In this document: one piece after another, positions 42,679 through 53,047 of the stretch | Numbering within the stretch: position 1 is the first letter of the stretch | How the letters are laid out: each line of letters starts with the position of its first letter | Assembly (NCBI RefSeq): GCF_023023025.1 | Contig: NZ_CP095481.1 | Span: forward strand, 7,763,001 to 7,827,000 | Source: Amycolatopsis sp. WQ 127309 | GTDB lineage: Bacteria > Actinomycetota > Actinomycetes > Mycobacteriales > Pseudonocardiaceae | DNA length: 64,000 nt | Reading direction: 5' to 3' | Notes under the pieces: model-generated | Told to the model about the DNA's origin: nothing | The model's database searches: none | The model's input: the letters and a program-made list of their open reading frames with translations, nothing else | Made by a program: the position numbers and the translations under genes

Positions 42679-44598
42679 GTGAAGACGTCCGGGTTCCGCG
42701 CCGTGGTCGTGACGGCGGTGGTGGCCGGGCTGGCGCTGCTGCTGCTCGTGGTCGCCACGGCGGGCGATGTGTACGGCCCGCTGGGCAACGCCGACCCGGG
42801 GCCGCTGACGACCTACGGCTTCGCGGTGGTCCGGTTCGTGGCCGACGCCGCGGCCGCAGGAGCGTTCGGTGGCTTGGTGTTCGCCGCGTTCGTCGCGCCC
42901 GGACGACGGGGCGGGGCCCTGTCGGCCGACGCCTTCGCGGCCTCCCGGTTCGCCGCCGGCAGTGCGGCGTGCTGGCTGGCGGCGGCCGCGGTCGCCGTGC
43001 CGTTCTCGGCGGCGGTCGCGGCGGGGCTGCCGGTCGCGCGCGTGCTGCGGCCCGAGGTGTTCCTGCCGACGCTCAGCGCCACCGAGGAACCGAAGGCCTG
43101 GCTCTGCGTCGCGGTCGCGGCGGCGGTGGTGACCGCGCTGGCCTGGCCCGCGATGGCCTGGCGCACCGTCGTCGCGGCCGCCGTGGTCGCCGCCGCCGGG
43201 CTGCTCCCGCTGGTCGCCGTCGGGCACGTGTCGGTCGGCGCGGGACACGACGTGGCGACCAACGCGATGTTCTGGCACGTGCCGGCGGCGAGTGCCTGGC
43301 TCGGCGCGCTGGTGGCGTTGCCGGCCCGGCTGCGCCGGGGGCCGGTGCCGGACTTGGTGCTGCGCCGCTACCACCGGCTGTCGGTGACGTGCTTCGCCGT
43401 GGTCGCGACGTCCGGGGCGGTCTCCGGTCTTGTCCTGACCCGGCCGGACGGCTTGGTCGGCCGCTACGGTCTCGTGCTCGCCGTCGAGACCGCTTTGCTC
43501 GTCGGCGCGGGGCTGCTGCTGGCCGCGTGGCGACGGCGGCAGCGCGGCGTCCGGCTGGTCGTGGCGGAGCTGCTCCTGCTGGCGCTGGGAACCGGCGGCT
43601 CGGCCGCGCTGACCGTGCTCGTGCCGCCGGCTTTCCCGAACCATCCGGCGACCGTGCAGGAAACCGTGCTCGGCTACGGCCTCGACGCCCCGCAGACGTT
43701 CGCCCGGCTGGTCGGGGAGTGGCGTCCGGACCTGCTGTTCGCGCCCGTCGCGCTGATCGCGGTGACGGCCTACCTGCTCGCAGTGCGGCGGCTGCGACGC
43801 CGTGGTGACCACTGGCCGCCGGGGCGGGTGGTCGCCTGGCTCGCCGGCTGGGCGATCGTCCTCGTCGTGACGTCCTCGGGACTCGGCGTCTACGCGCCCG
43901 GGACGTTCAGCCTGCACATGGTCACGCACATGGCGTTGAACATGTTCGCGCCGGTGCTGCTCGTGCTCGGCGGCCCGGTCACCCTCGCGCTGCGTGCGCT
44001 CCCCGCGGGTGCCCACGGCGACGTCCCCGGTGCGCGGGAGTGGGTGACGTCGTTGCTGCACGCGCCGGTGACCCGGTTCTTCGCGCACCCCGCGGTGGCC
44101 GCGATCCTGTTCGCCGGGTCGTTCTACGTGCTCTACTTCTCGGACCTGTTCGGTCAGGCGATGCTCTACCACTGGGCGCACCAGCTGATGAAGGCCCACT
44201 TCCTGGCGTCGGGTTACCTGTTCGCCTGGGTCGTGGTCGGTGCGGACCGGACACCCCGGCAGCTGCCGCACCTCGCGCGGCTGGGGATGGTGTTCGCGGT
44301 CATGCCGTTCCACGCTTTCTTCGGCGTGATCCTGATGAGCAAACAGACCGTGATCGCCTCCACCTACTACCACTACCTCGCGCTGCCGTGGGCCGGTGAC
44401 CTGCTCGCCGATCAGCGCCTCGGCGGCGGCATCGCCTGGGCCAGTGGGGAAATCCCGATGGTCGTCATGGTGGTCGCCCTGCTGGTGCAGTGGTCGCGCG
44501 ACGACGAACGCCGCGCCCGGCGGGCCGACCGCAGCGGCGACGGGGACTTCGACGCCTACAACGCGATGCTCGCCCAGCTCGCGGGACGAAGGAACTGA
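42679..44598 (+). CDS. CopD-CtaG fusion: copper import/cytochrome oxidase assembly membrane protein
   Basis: 639 residues with many membrane helices. The N-terminal half is CopD-like (GHVSVGAGHDVATNAMFWHVPAASAWLGALVALPARL, RYHRLSVTCFAVVATSGAVSGLVL). The C-terminal half is caa3-type CtaG (VYAPGTFSLHMVTHMALNMFAPVLLVLGGPVTLALRALP, FYVLYFSDLFGQAMLYHWAHQLMKAHFLASGYLFAW, VMPFHAFFGVILMSKQTVIASTYYHYLALPW) with conserved His residues for copper. It probably moves copper across the membrane and supplies CuA/CuB sites. Directly upstream of copA (9 bp). Confidence 0.88.
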   Translation: MKTSGFRAVVVTAVVAGLALLLLVVATAGDVYGPLGNADPGPLTTYGFAVVRFVADAAAAGAFGGLVFAAFVAPGRRGGALSADAFAASRFAAGSAACWLAAAAVAVPFSAAVAAGLPVARVLRPEVFLPTLSATEEPKAWLCVAVAAAVVTALAWPAMAWRTVVAAAVVAAAGLLPLVAVGHVSVGAGHDVATNAMFWHVPAASAWLGALVALPARLRRGPVPDLVLRRYHRLSVTCFAVVATSGAVSGLVLTRPDGLVGRYGLVLAVETALLVGAGLLLAAWRRRQRGVRLVVAELLLLALGTGGSAALTVLVPPAFPNHPATVQETVLGYGLDAPQTFARLVGEWRPDLLFAPVALIAVTAYLLAVRRLRRRGDHWPPGRVVAWLAGWAIVLVVTSSGLGVYAPGTFSLHMVTHMALNMFAPVLLVLGGPVTLALRALPAGAHGDVPGAREWVTSLLHAPVTRFFAHPAVAAILFAGSFYVLYFSDLFGQAMLYHWAHQLMKAHFLASGYLFAWVVVGADRTPRQLPHLARLGMVFAVMPFHAFFGVILMSKQTVIASTYYHYLALPWAGDLLADQRLGGGIAWASGEIPMVVMVVALLVQWSRDDERRARRADRSGDGDFDAYNAMLAQLAGRRN

Positions 44599-44607
44599 GG
44601 AGAACGC

Positions 44608-46848
44608 ATGACCACCGCAACCCCGGTCACCGGGGCGGTCCGCACGGTCGACCTGGCCGTGTCGGGCATGACGTGCGCGGCCTGCTCGGCGCGGGTCGAA
44701 CGCACCCTGAACAAGCTCGACGGCGTCCGCGCCTCGGTCAACTACGCCACCGAGCGGGCCACCGTGCAGGTGCCCGCCGAGTTCGACGACGACGTGCTGA
44801 TCGAGCGGATCCGCAAGGCGGGCTACGGCGCCCGCCTCCGGGGTGACGACGACGAGGACCTCACGCTGCGGCGGGTCCGCGACCTGCTGCGCCGGCTGGT
44901 CGTCGCGGCGGTGCTCGCCGTGCCGCTGGGCAACCTCTCCATCACCCTGGCCCTGGTCCCGTCGCTGCGGTTCCCCGGCTGGCAGCTGCTCTGCCTCGGC
45001 CTCGCGGTGCCGGTGGTGTTCTGGGCGGCGCTGCCGTTCCACCGGGCCGCCCTGCGCAACCTGCGGCACCGATCGTCCAGTATGGACACGCTGGTGTCGC
45101 TCGGTGTCCTGGCTTCCTTCACGTGGTCGGCGTGGGCGACCTTGGCCGGCGGCCACGACCCCGGCTACTGGGTCGGGTTCGGGCCGACCGCGGCCGGCGC
45201 GGACGCGATCTACCTCGACGTCGCCGCCGGCGTGACGACCTTCCTGCTGGCCGGCCGCTACTTCGAGAGCCGGTCACGCCGCAGCGCCGCCGGGCTGCTG
45301 GCCGCTCTCGACGCGCTCGCCGCGAAAGACGTGCGGGTGCTGCGCGACGGCGTCGAGCGGATGGTGCCGGTGGGGGAGCTGGCCGTCGGCGACCTGTTCG
45401 TGGTGAAGCCGGGGGAGGCGCTCGCCGCCGACGGCGTGGTCGACAGTGGACAGTCCACTGTGGATCTCAGCGCGGTCACCGGGGAGCCGGTGCCCGCGGA
45501 GGCCGGGCCGGGTGACCGGGTGATCGGCGCGTCGGTGAACCGGGACGGCCGCCTGGTCGTGCGCGCCACGGCCGTCGGCGCCCACACCCAGCTCGCGCAG
45601 ATGACCGCGCTCGCCGAGCGGGCCCAGGCGCGCAAGGCGTCGGTGCAGCGGCTGGTGGACCGGATCTGCGCGGTGTTCGTGCCGGTCGTGCTCGTGCTGT
45701 CGCTGCTCACCCTCGGCGGGTGGCTGCTCACCGGGCACCCGGTGCGTGACGCGTTCACCGCGGCGGTGTCGGTGCTGATCATCGCCTGCCCGTGCGCGCT
45801 GGGCCTGGCGACGCCGACCGCGCTGATGGCCGGGGTCGGCCGCGGTGTCCAGCTGGGCATCCTCATCAAGGGCCCGGACGCGCTGGAGGCCGGCCGGCGG
45901 ATCGACACCGTCGTGCTCGACAAGACCGGCACCGTGACCACCGGCCGGATGACCGTCACCGGTGTCCACCCGGCGCCCGGCCGCAGCCGCGGCGACCTGC
46001 TGTGGTTCGCCGGCGCGACCGAAGCCGGCTCCGAGCACGCCATCGCCGCGGCCGTCGTGACGGCGGCGCGCGCGGAACTCGCCGACCTTCCCGACGTCAC
46101 CGGGTTCACGGCGCTGCCCGGGCTGGGCGCGCAGGGCACAGTGGACGGTCGCGTGGTCCTGGCCGGCAGCCCGAAGCTGTTCGCCGACCGCGCCGTCGTC
46201 CTCGACGCCGGGTTCGAGGCGCTCGTGGACGCCGCACACCGGGCCGGCGCGGTGCCGGTGCTCGTCGCCGTCGACGGCGAGGTGGCCGGGCTGCTCGTGG
46301 TCCGCGACGTCGTGAAGCCCTCGGCCGCGGCGGCCGTGACCGCGCTGCGTGAGCTGGGCCTGCGGACCGTGCTGCTCACCGGCGACCACGAGATCCCGGC
46401 CCGGGCCGTCGGCGCCGAGATCGGCGTCGACGAGGTCTGGGCGGGCGTGCTGCCGGCTGACAAGGCCCGTGCGGTCGAGGAGCTGCGCGCCGCGGGCTCC
46501 CGGGTCGCCGTGGTCGGCGACGGCGTCAACGACGGCCCGGCGCTCGCGACCGCCGACCTCGGCATGGCCATGGCCCACGGCAGCGACATCGCGCTCCGCT
46601 CGGCCGACGTGGTCCTCGTGCGGGAGGACCTGAATGTCGTCCCGGACGCCATCCGGCTCGCCGACCACACGCTGCGGACGATCCGCGGCAACCTCGTGTG
46701 GGCCTTCGGCTACAACGTGGCCGCGCTCCCGCTGGCCGCGCTCGGCCTGCTCAACCCCTTGATCGCCGGCGCCGCGATGTCGCTGTCGTCGGTCCTGGTG
46801 GTCTCCAACAGCCTGCGGCTGCGGTCGTTCAGCCGGCCGAGGGCGTGA
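44608..46848 (+). CDS. copA: Copper-transporting P1B-type ATPase
   Basis: 746 residues. One N-terminal HMA domain with GMTCAACSARVERTL; actuator TGEPVP; membrane copper site CPC in IIACPCALGLATPTALM; phosphorylation DKTGTVTTG; HP motif SEHAIAAAV; hinge GDGVNDGPALATADLGMAM; and C-terminal YNVAALPLAALGLLNPLIAGAAMSLSSVLVVSN with the Tyr-Asn and Met-Ser-Ser ligands of CopA-type (Cu+) pumps. It exports Cu(I) using ATP. Same operon as the CopD-CtaG gene. Paralogue at 49246. Confidence 0.93.
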   Translation: MTTATPVTGAVRTVDLAVSGMTCAACSARVERTLNKLDGVRASVNYATERATVQVPAEFDDDVLIERIRKAGYGARLRGDDDEDLTLRRVRDLLRRLVVAAVLAVPLGNLSITLALVPSLRFPGWQLLCLGLAVPVVFWAALPFHRAALRNLRHRSSSMDTLVSLGVLASFTWSAWATLAGGHDPGYWVGFGPTAAGADAIYLDVAAGVTTFLLAGRYFESRSRRSAAGLLAALDALAAKDVRVLRDGVERMVPVGELAVGDLFVVKPGEALAADGVVDSGQSTVDLSAVTGEPVPAEAGPGDRVIGASVNRDGRLVVRATAVGAHTQLAQMTALAERAQARKASVQRLVDRICAVFVPVVLVLSLLTLGGWLLTGHPVRDAFTAAVSVLIIACPCALGLATPTALMAGVGRGVQLGILIKGPDALEAGRRIDTVVLDKTGTVTTGRMTVTGVHPAPGRSRGDLLWFAGATEAGSEHAIAAAVVTAARAELADLPDVTGFTALPGLGAQGTVDGRVVLAGSPKLFADRAVVLDAGFEALVDAAHRAGAVPVLVAVDGEVAGLLVVRDVVKPSAAAAVTALRELGLRTVLLTGDHEIPARAVGAEIGVDEVWAGVLPADKARAVEELRAAGSRVAVVGDGVNDGPALATADLGMAMAHGSDIALRSADVVLVREDLNVVPDAIRLADHTLRTIRGNLVWAFGYNVAALPLAALGLLNPLIAGAAMSLSSVLVVSNSLRLRSFSRPRA

Positions 46849-47035
46849 GGACCTCGTCCAGCACGCCCGCCTTGACGTCGGCGACGAGTACCTCCAGCCG
46901 GTCGAGGCTCATCTCGATCCGCTGGCCGAAGTCGTCGGTGATGACGGTCGCGCGCTCCGGCGGAGCGCCTTCGGCCACGTGCAGCTCCGGGCAGCCGCAG
47001 TTGCACGGGCCGCAGAAGGTCGCGATGTGACGCAG
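46829..47035 (-). CDS. Cys-rich small protein, probable metal-binding, without canonical start codon
   Basis: About 68 residues read from CTG 47035 to TGA at 46829: FCGPCNCGCPELHV (four closely spaced Cys), then RATVITDDFGQRIEMSLDRLEVLVADVKAGVLDEVL. The codon bias and acidic, well-ordered C-terminus show a real gene, but no ATG, GTG or TTG precedes the Cys motif in this frame. The frame begins at the stop of the anti-sigma gene (47040-47042), so re-initiation at CTG, or a +1 shift on that stop (GCC-TGA-C), is possible. Likely copper-binding by location. The 3' end overlaps copA by 20 bp. Confidence 0.55.
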   Translation of the reverse strand: MRHIATFCGPCNCGCPELHVAEGAPPERATVITDDFGQRIEMSLDRLEVLVADVKAGVLDEVLTPSAG

Positions 47036-47039
47036 GTCG

Positions 47040-47777
47040 TCAGGCCGCGCGGCGACGGCTGGCCGGCAGGTGCGGGAACCGGCGGCGCCGGGCCTGACCG
47101 CCGTCCTCGGCGCGGGGTTCCCAGCCGAGCGTGACGTCGTCGTGCGCCGCGGGCTCGACGCGGGCGCCCGTGCCCGGCGTCGACGTGCGGCGGTGCTGGC
47201 GGCGGACGCCGTAGAGGAGCCCGACCCCGGCCACGAGCAGGCCGTGGGACAGCACCCGGGACACGGTCACCTCGCCGTCGAAGAGGTCGATGCCCGACAC
47301 GAGACCGAGGACGGCCACGAACCCGGCCAGCGCGGGCAGCAGCCCCGACGCCGTCGCCGGGCGCAGCGCCGCCCAGAGCAGGCCGAAGCCCATCGCGAGG
47401 TTCCAGGCCGCGCTCTCGTTGCCGAGGTGCACCGCCATCGCCATCATCCCGCCGTGGCCGGCGTGGCCGACGTCCGCGCCGAGGAGCTCGGCGAACCCGA
47501 GGCCGCTCTGGACCAGCGCGACGAGGGCCAGCGCGATCCGCAGGCCCCAGCGCTGGGCCGAGGGCGCCGGGACCTCGGTGAGGATGCGCTCGGTCAGGTC
47601 GGGCACCTGCGGTGCCTCGCGGACCAGCAGCAGCCGCCGCAGCCGCACGGCGTCGTCGTGCCACGCCCGGCAGTGCGGGCAGCCCGCGAGGTGGCGGTCC
47701 ACCACCGCGTCCGGCAGCGAACCCGCTTCACCGTCGATCCGGGCCGAGAGCGCTTCGCGGAAGTCGGAGCAGTTCAC
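47040..47777 (-). CDS. Zinc-finger (zf-HC2) anti-sigma factor, membrane-bound
   Basis: 245 residues from GTG 47777 (homologues typically begin M-N/D-C). N-terminal zf-HC2 with DRHLAGCPHCRAWHDD (HxxxCxxC), then about five membrane helices, including LRIALALVALVQSGLGF and GLLPALAGFVAVLGLVSG. The loop ADVGHAGHGGMMAMAVHLGNES is rich in His and Met and might sense copper. It is divergent from the SigC-like gene at 47840, its probable partner. A GGGAAC-N17-CGACTA element ends 7 nt before GTG 47777, fitting a leaderless transcript. GTG 47783 is the alternative start. Confidence 0.85.
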   Translation of the reverse strand: MNCSDFREALSARIDGEAGSLPDAVVDRHLAGCPHCRAWHDDAVRLRRLLLVREAPQVPDLTERILTEVPAPSAQRWGLRIALALVALVQSGLGFAELLGADVGHAGHGGMMAMAVHLGNESAAWNLAMGFGLLWAALRPATASGLLPALAGFVAVLGLVSGIDLFDGEVTVSRVLSHGLLVAGVGLLYGVRRQHRRTSTPGTGARVEPAAHDDVTLGWEPRAEDGGQARRRRFPHLPASRRRAA

Positions 47778-47784
47778 CTCCACA

Positions 47785-47813
47785 TAGTCGCGCGGAGACC
47801 CGTCGGAGTTCCC
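47785..47813 (-). promoter_or_regulatory. ECF-type promoter, copper motif copy 3 (anti-sigma gene)
   Basis: On the minus strand: GGGAAC (47813-47808), 17-nt spacer, CGACTA (47790-47785). Start of transcription expected at about 47779-47776, at GTG 47777. It lies in the 62-bp gap before the SigC-like gene. Confidence 0.6.
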
Positions 47814-47839
47814 GGGGGTGTGGGTTACGGTGTCGTTCC

Positions 47840-48412
47840 GTGAACTCCAGCCGGGATCGTGACGACGAACGGATCACCGCGCTCGCCCTCGCCGCGGCGC
47901 GCGGTGACCAGCGCGCCTACGCGGACTGGGTGCGCTCGACCCAGGCCGACGTCTGGCGGTTCGTGGCCCACCTGACCGACTCGGTGATCGCCGACGACCT
48001 GACGCAGGAAACGTACGCCCGCGCGGTGACCGCGCTCACCCGGTTCGCCGGGCGGTCGTCGTCGCGCACCTGGCTGCTGTCGATCGCCCGCCGGGCCGTG
48101 GTCGACCACTTCCGGGCGCGCTCGGCGCGACCGCGGCTGTCCGGTCAGGACTGGACGGCGGCGGCCGAAGAACAGTCCGCCCGCGGCCGGGCGGGCTCGG
48201 CCGGGTTCGAAGAGGTCGTCGAGGTCGGGCTGTTGTTGCGGGACCTGGACGGCGAGCGGCGCGAGGCGCTCGTGCTGACCCAGCTGCTCGGCTACACCTA
48301 CGCCGAGGCCGCCGAGATCTGCGGCTGCCCGATCGGGACCGTGCGTTCCCGCGTCGCCCGGGCCCGCGAGGACCTGCTGACCGCGCGCGACGAGCGCGGC
48401 AACGTCATCTGA
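47840..48412 (+). CDS. ECF RNA polymerase sigma factor, SigC-like (copy 1)
   Basis: 190 residues. Region 2: STQADVWRFVAHLTDSVIADDLTQETYARAVTALTRFAG, TWLLSIARRAVVDHFR. Region 4: RREALVLTQLLGYTYAEAAEICGCPIGTVRSRVARAREDLL. The pattern matches mycobacterial SigC, a factor linked to copper acquisition there. It is divergent from the zf-HC2 anti-sigma gene and convergent with a second SigC-like gene, in the middle of the copper genes. GTG start. Likely reads the GGAAC-N17-CGAC promoters around it (inference). Confidence 0.88.
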   Translation: MNSSRDRDDERITALALAAARGDQRAYADWVRSTQADVWRFVAHLTDSVIADDLTQETYARAVTALTRFAGRSSSRTWLLSIARRAVVDHFRARSARPRLSGQDWTAAAEEQSARGRAGSAGFEEVVEVGLLLRDLDGERREALVLTQLLGYTYAEAAEICGCPIGTVRSRVARAREDLLTARDERGNVI

Positions 48413-48413
48413 G

Positions 48414-48430
48414 GAGTCCACAGTGGACTC
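48414..48430. terminator. Palindrome between the two convergent sigma genes
   Basis: GAGTCCAC-A-GTGGACTC, 8-bp arms, directly after the stop of the first sigma gene and ending 2 bp before the stop of the second. It can serve as a two-way terminator; it also contains the 11-mer TCCACAGTGGA that recurs in the window. Confidence 0.45.
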
Positions 48431-48432
48431 GC

Positions 48433-49008
48433 TCAGCTGACCGCCGGATACCCCGGCCGGACTCCGGCCATCGCCGCCAGCAGGTCTTCCCGTGCCCGGG
48501 CGACGCGGGAGCGGATCGTGCCCACGGGACACCCGCAGACTTCCGCGGCGTCCGCATAGGACAGTCCCAGCGTCTGCGTCAGCACGAACGCGTCGCGCCG
48601 GTCGACGTCGAGGGCCTGGACCAGCTGGTCGAGCACGACCTGCTCGTCGAACCGCGCCGCGCGGGCCGGCTCGGCGCGCTCCGCCGCGGCCTCCCAGTCG
48701 GTCACCGACGACCGGCGCGGCCGGGCCTGCAGCGCGCGGATGTGGTCGGCGACCGTCCGCCGCGCGATGGACAGCAGCCAGGTCCGGGCCGAGGAGTCGC
48801 CCTTGAACCGGTGCAGGCTGCCCAGCGCCCGCAGGTAGGTCTCCTGGCTCAGGTCGTCCGCCGACTGCGCGTCGCAGAGCCCGGCGACGAACCGCCAGAC
48901 GAAGGGCTGGGTGGCGCGGAGGAACTGCTCGAGAGCCGGGCCGTCGCCGCGGCCGGCGAGCAGGGCCCACCGCGTGATGTCGGCGTCGTTCGCGCGTTCT
49001 GGCCTCAC
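48433..49008 (-). CDS. ECF RNA polymerase sigma factor, SigC-like (copy 2)
   Basis: 191 residues. WALLAGRGDGPALEQFLRATQPFVWRFVAGLCDAQSADDLSQETYLRALGSLHRFKG, TWLLSIARRTVADHIRALQARPRRSS, DAFVLTQTLGLSYADAAEVCGCPVGTIRSRVARAREDLL. Clearly paralogous to the sigma gene at 47840 but with different surface residues and no anti-sigma gene of its own. Start is probably GTG 49008 (weak ribosome site). Divergent from the truncated CopZ/CopA2 pair. Confidence 0.88.
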   Translation of the reverse strand: MRPERANDADITRWALLAGRGDGPALEQFLRATQPFVWRFVAGLCDAQSADDLSQETYLRALGSLHRFKGDSSARTWLLSIARRTVADHIRALQARPRRSSVTDWEAAAERAEPARAARFDEQVVLDQLVQALDVDRRDAFVLTQTLGLSYADAAEVCGCPVGTIRSRVARAREDLLAAMAGVRPGYPAVS

Positions 49009-49066
49009 ACCCGCTACTACGTCGCCCACGCCGATCCGGTTGAAAACGATCTTGAAGAAAACCGGC

Positions 49067-49095
49067 GGGAACCAAACGCTTCCCGCACCCGACCT
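49067..49095 (+). promoter_or_regulatory. ECF-type promoter, copper motif copy 4 (CopZ-like/CopA2)
   Basis: GGGAAC (49067-49072), 17-nt spacer, CGACCT (49090-49095). Transcription would start near 49101, giving a leader of about 35 nt with ribosome site GGAAGGTGG before ATG 49136. A CCGGTT / AACCGG inverted repeat (49036-49065) lies just upstream. Confidence 0.65.
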
Positions 49096-49135
49096 TCCCG
49101 CACGACACGGCCGTGGGCCGGGAAGGTGGACGACG

Positions 49136-49245
49136 ATGACCCAGACGACGTACGCGGTGACCGGGATGACCTGCGGGCACTGCGCCAGTTCGGTCCGCGA
49201 GGAGCTCGGCGAGCTGGTCCGGGTCGCGGGCTGCCAGCTCGTCCG

Positions 49246-49249
<4 letters not shown>
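49136..49249 (+). CDS. Truncated CopZ-like copper chaperone peptide
   Basis: 37 residues: TYAVTGMTCGHCASSVREELGEL followed by VRVAGCQLVR and a stop. The first strand, the GMTCGHC copper loop and the first helix of an HMA chaperone are intact. The end looks like the final strand of the same fold (usually EAGYQLV). About 30 central residues are missing, as if by an in-frame deletion. Good ribosome site (GGAAGG). It overlaps the ATG of CopA2 (ATGA). It may still bind Cu(I) through the two Cys, or be a decayed chaperone. Confidence 0.7.
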
Positions 49250-51588
<2,339 letters not shown>

Positions 51589-51608
51589 CGCGGTTCGCTC
51601 CGGCGTTC

Positions 51609-51636
51609 GGGGCCGGGAGCTGCGGCTCCCGGCCCC
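51609..51636. terminator. Bidirectional hairpin terminator
   Basis: Perfect 12-bp stem GGGGCCGGGAGC / GCTCCCGGCCCC with a 4-nt loop, 20 nt after copA2 and 50 nt past the stop of the convergent small gene. Confidence 0.8.
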
Positions 51637-51686
51637 GCGTCAGTGCGTGCCGGACGCGGACCGCCGGTCCTCACCGGAGGATCCGC

Positions 51687-51842
51687 TCAGTACCAGTGCC
51701 CGCGGCCGCCGACCTTGCGCCCGGTCCCACCCAGGACGGCGAGGATGACGCCGGCGACGGCCAGGACGATGCCGATCGTGTACAGCACGGGGATGCCGAT
51801 GAGAAAGCCGAGGACGATCAGGATGACGCCGAGGATGATCAC
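51687..51842 (-). CDS. Small membrane protein, DUF6131 family
   Basis: 51 residues: two hydrophobic helices (IILGVILIVLGFLIGIPVLY, IGIVLAVAGVILAVLGG) and a basic tail ending GRGHWY. This is the usual form of DUF6131, a common small actinobacterial membrane protein of unknown role. GTG start with AGGAG about 9 nt upstream. Confidence 0.8.
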   Translation of the reverse strand: MIILGVILIVLGFLIGIPVLYTIGIVLAVAGVILAVLGGTGRKVGGRGHWY

Positions 51843-52039
51843 GGTCGGGAAGCTCCTTCTGCTCGCGGAGGGCCGGGCACCGGATGTGGTGGCCGCTCGC
51901 CCGGGCCCGGAGTGCCCAGGGAGCTCCGCGGTCAAACACACGTCTTCATCCCATCGGGCCACGGGGGACGGACCGGCGGGACGGACGTCGCTCAGGGGCC
52001 GTCGACCGACCTCGGGATCACCGCCGCCGCACCGTGCCG

Positions 52040-52861
52040 CTATTCCGACACGTGGGCGGTGTGCTTCAGCCAGTGTTCGGCCAGCGCGACCTTGCCCTCG
52101 GTGATGACGTAGCCGGCCTTCTTGCCCGTCAGGGGAATCCGGCGCGTCATGACGAACAGCAGCGACTTCGCCTGACCGCTGACGGTCACGTCGGCCGTGC
52201 CGTTGCGGTCCCAGCGCGTGCCTTCGGCGTAGCGCTCGACGTACCACTCGCCGGAGTTGCCGAGGCCGGGTTCGTCGGTGGCGTGCCAGTGCAGGACCTC
52301 GCCGCCACCGCGGATCGCCTTCGCCGAGACCGGGCTCTGCTGCTCCCACGTCGGCGAGGTGAGCATGGCCAGGTGGTTGGTGATGAGATCCGCGGCGGTG
52401 GCGGCGTCGAGGTCGTAGCCGAGGTCGTAGTCGTCGCCCGCGGCCGCGGCCGCGTCGTAACCGTGGATGACGGCCTCGTTGAGCAGGCTGTGCAGCCAGA
52501 ACTCCGCGCCGGTCCGCTTGTCGTCGGCGGCGTTGAACACCGAGTCCGCCAGCGCCTCGTCGGAGCAGGCCGCGACCGCGCGGGCGGCGGCGTCGGACAG
52601 CCAGTCCTGCCACTCCGCGACCTTGGGCGCCTTGGGCTTCTCGGCGCTGGGCAGCTCGGTCGGGTCGCTGACCCGGCGCTCGACGAGCTCGGACACCCAG
52701 TGCAGCGTCTGGCCGACGTGCTGGACCAGGTCTTTCACCGTCCAGTCCGGGCAGGTCGGCACCGAAGTCCTGGCACCGGCCGTGACAGCGGATTTCGCCA
52801 GCCGCAGCACGTGGTCCTCGAGTGCCAGCCGGCAGCGTTCCGCGTTCAGCTCGGGAATCAT
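52040..52861 (-). CDS. Maleylpyruvate isomerase family, mycothiol-dependent enzyme
   Basis: 273 residues. N-terminal MDMPI/DinB-like bundle: RTSVPTCPDWTVKDLVQHVGQTLHWV (His motif), FWLHSLLNEAVIHGYDAAAAAG (second His motif), then the C-terminal domain (GEVLHWHATDEP, GEWYVERY, GTADVTVSGQAKSLLFVMTRRIPL). The family uses mycothiol as a thiol cofactor; the substrate is unknown. A single gene. Confidence 0.88.
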   Translation of the reverse strand: MIPELNAERCRLALEDHVLRLAKSAVTAGARTSVPTCPDWTVKDLVQHVGQTLHWVSELVERRVSDPTELPSAEKPKAPKVAEWQDWLSDAAARAVAACSDEALADSVFNAADDKRTGAEFWLHSLLNEAVIHGYDAAAAAGDDYDLGYDLDAATAADLITNHLAMLTSPTWEQQSPVSAKAIRGGGEVLHWHATDEPGLGNSGEWYVERYAEGTRWDRNGTADVTVSGQAKSLLFVMTRRIPLTGKKAGYVITEGKVALAEHWLKHTAHVSE

Positions 52862-53047
52862 GTGTTCGCCCTTCCGTGCTTCATCAGCTCGAGTTCACGG
52901 CTCGCCCGATCCGGGGATCGCCGAACTCGCCACCGCGTCCTGACTGACGGTGTACCGCTCCGCGCGCTGCCGCAAACGGTTCGGCCGACAATCACGGACC
53001 CGCCGTCCACATAAGGCTTTTTCGAAGAAGTGGCGGCCCTCTGCCGG

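Noticed and set aside
42169..45156. A 995-codon minus-strand frame opposite the CopD-CtaG and copA genes
   Set aside because: His/Arg/Gly-rich composition typical of the antisense of GC-rich coding DNA; no family resemblance.
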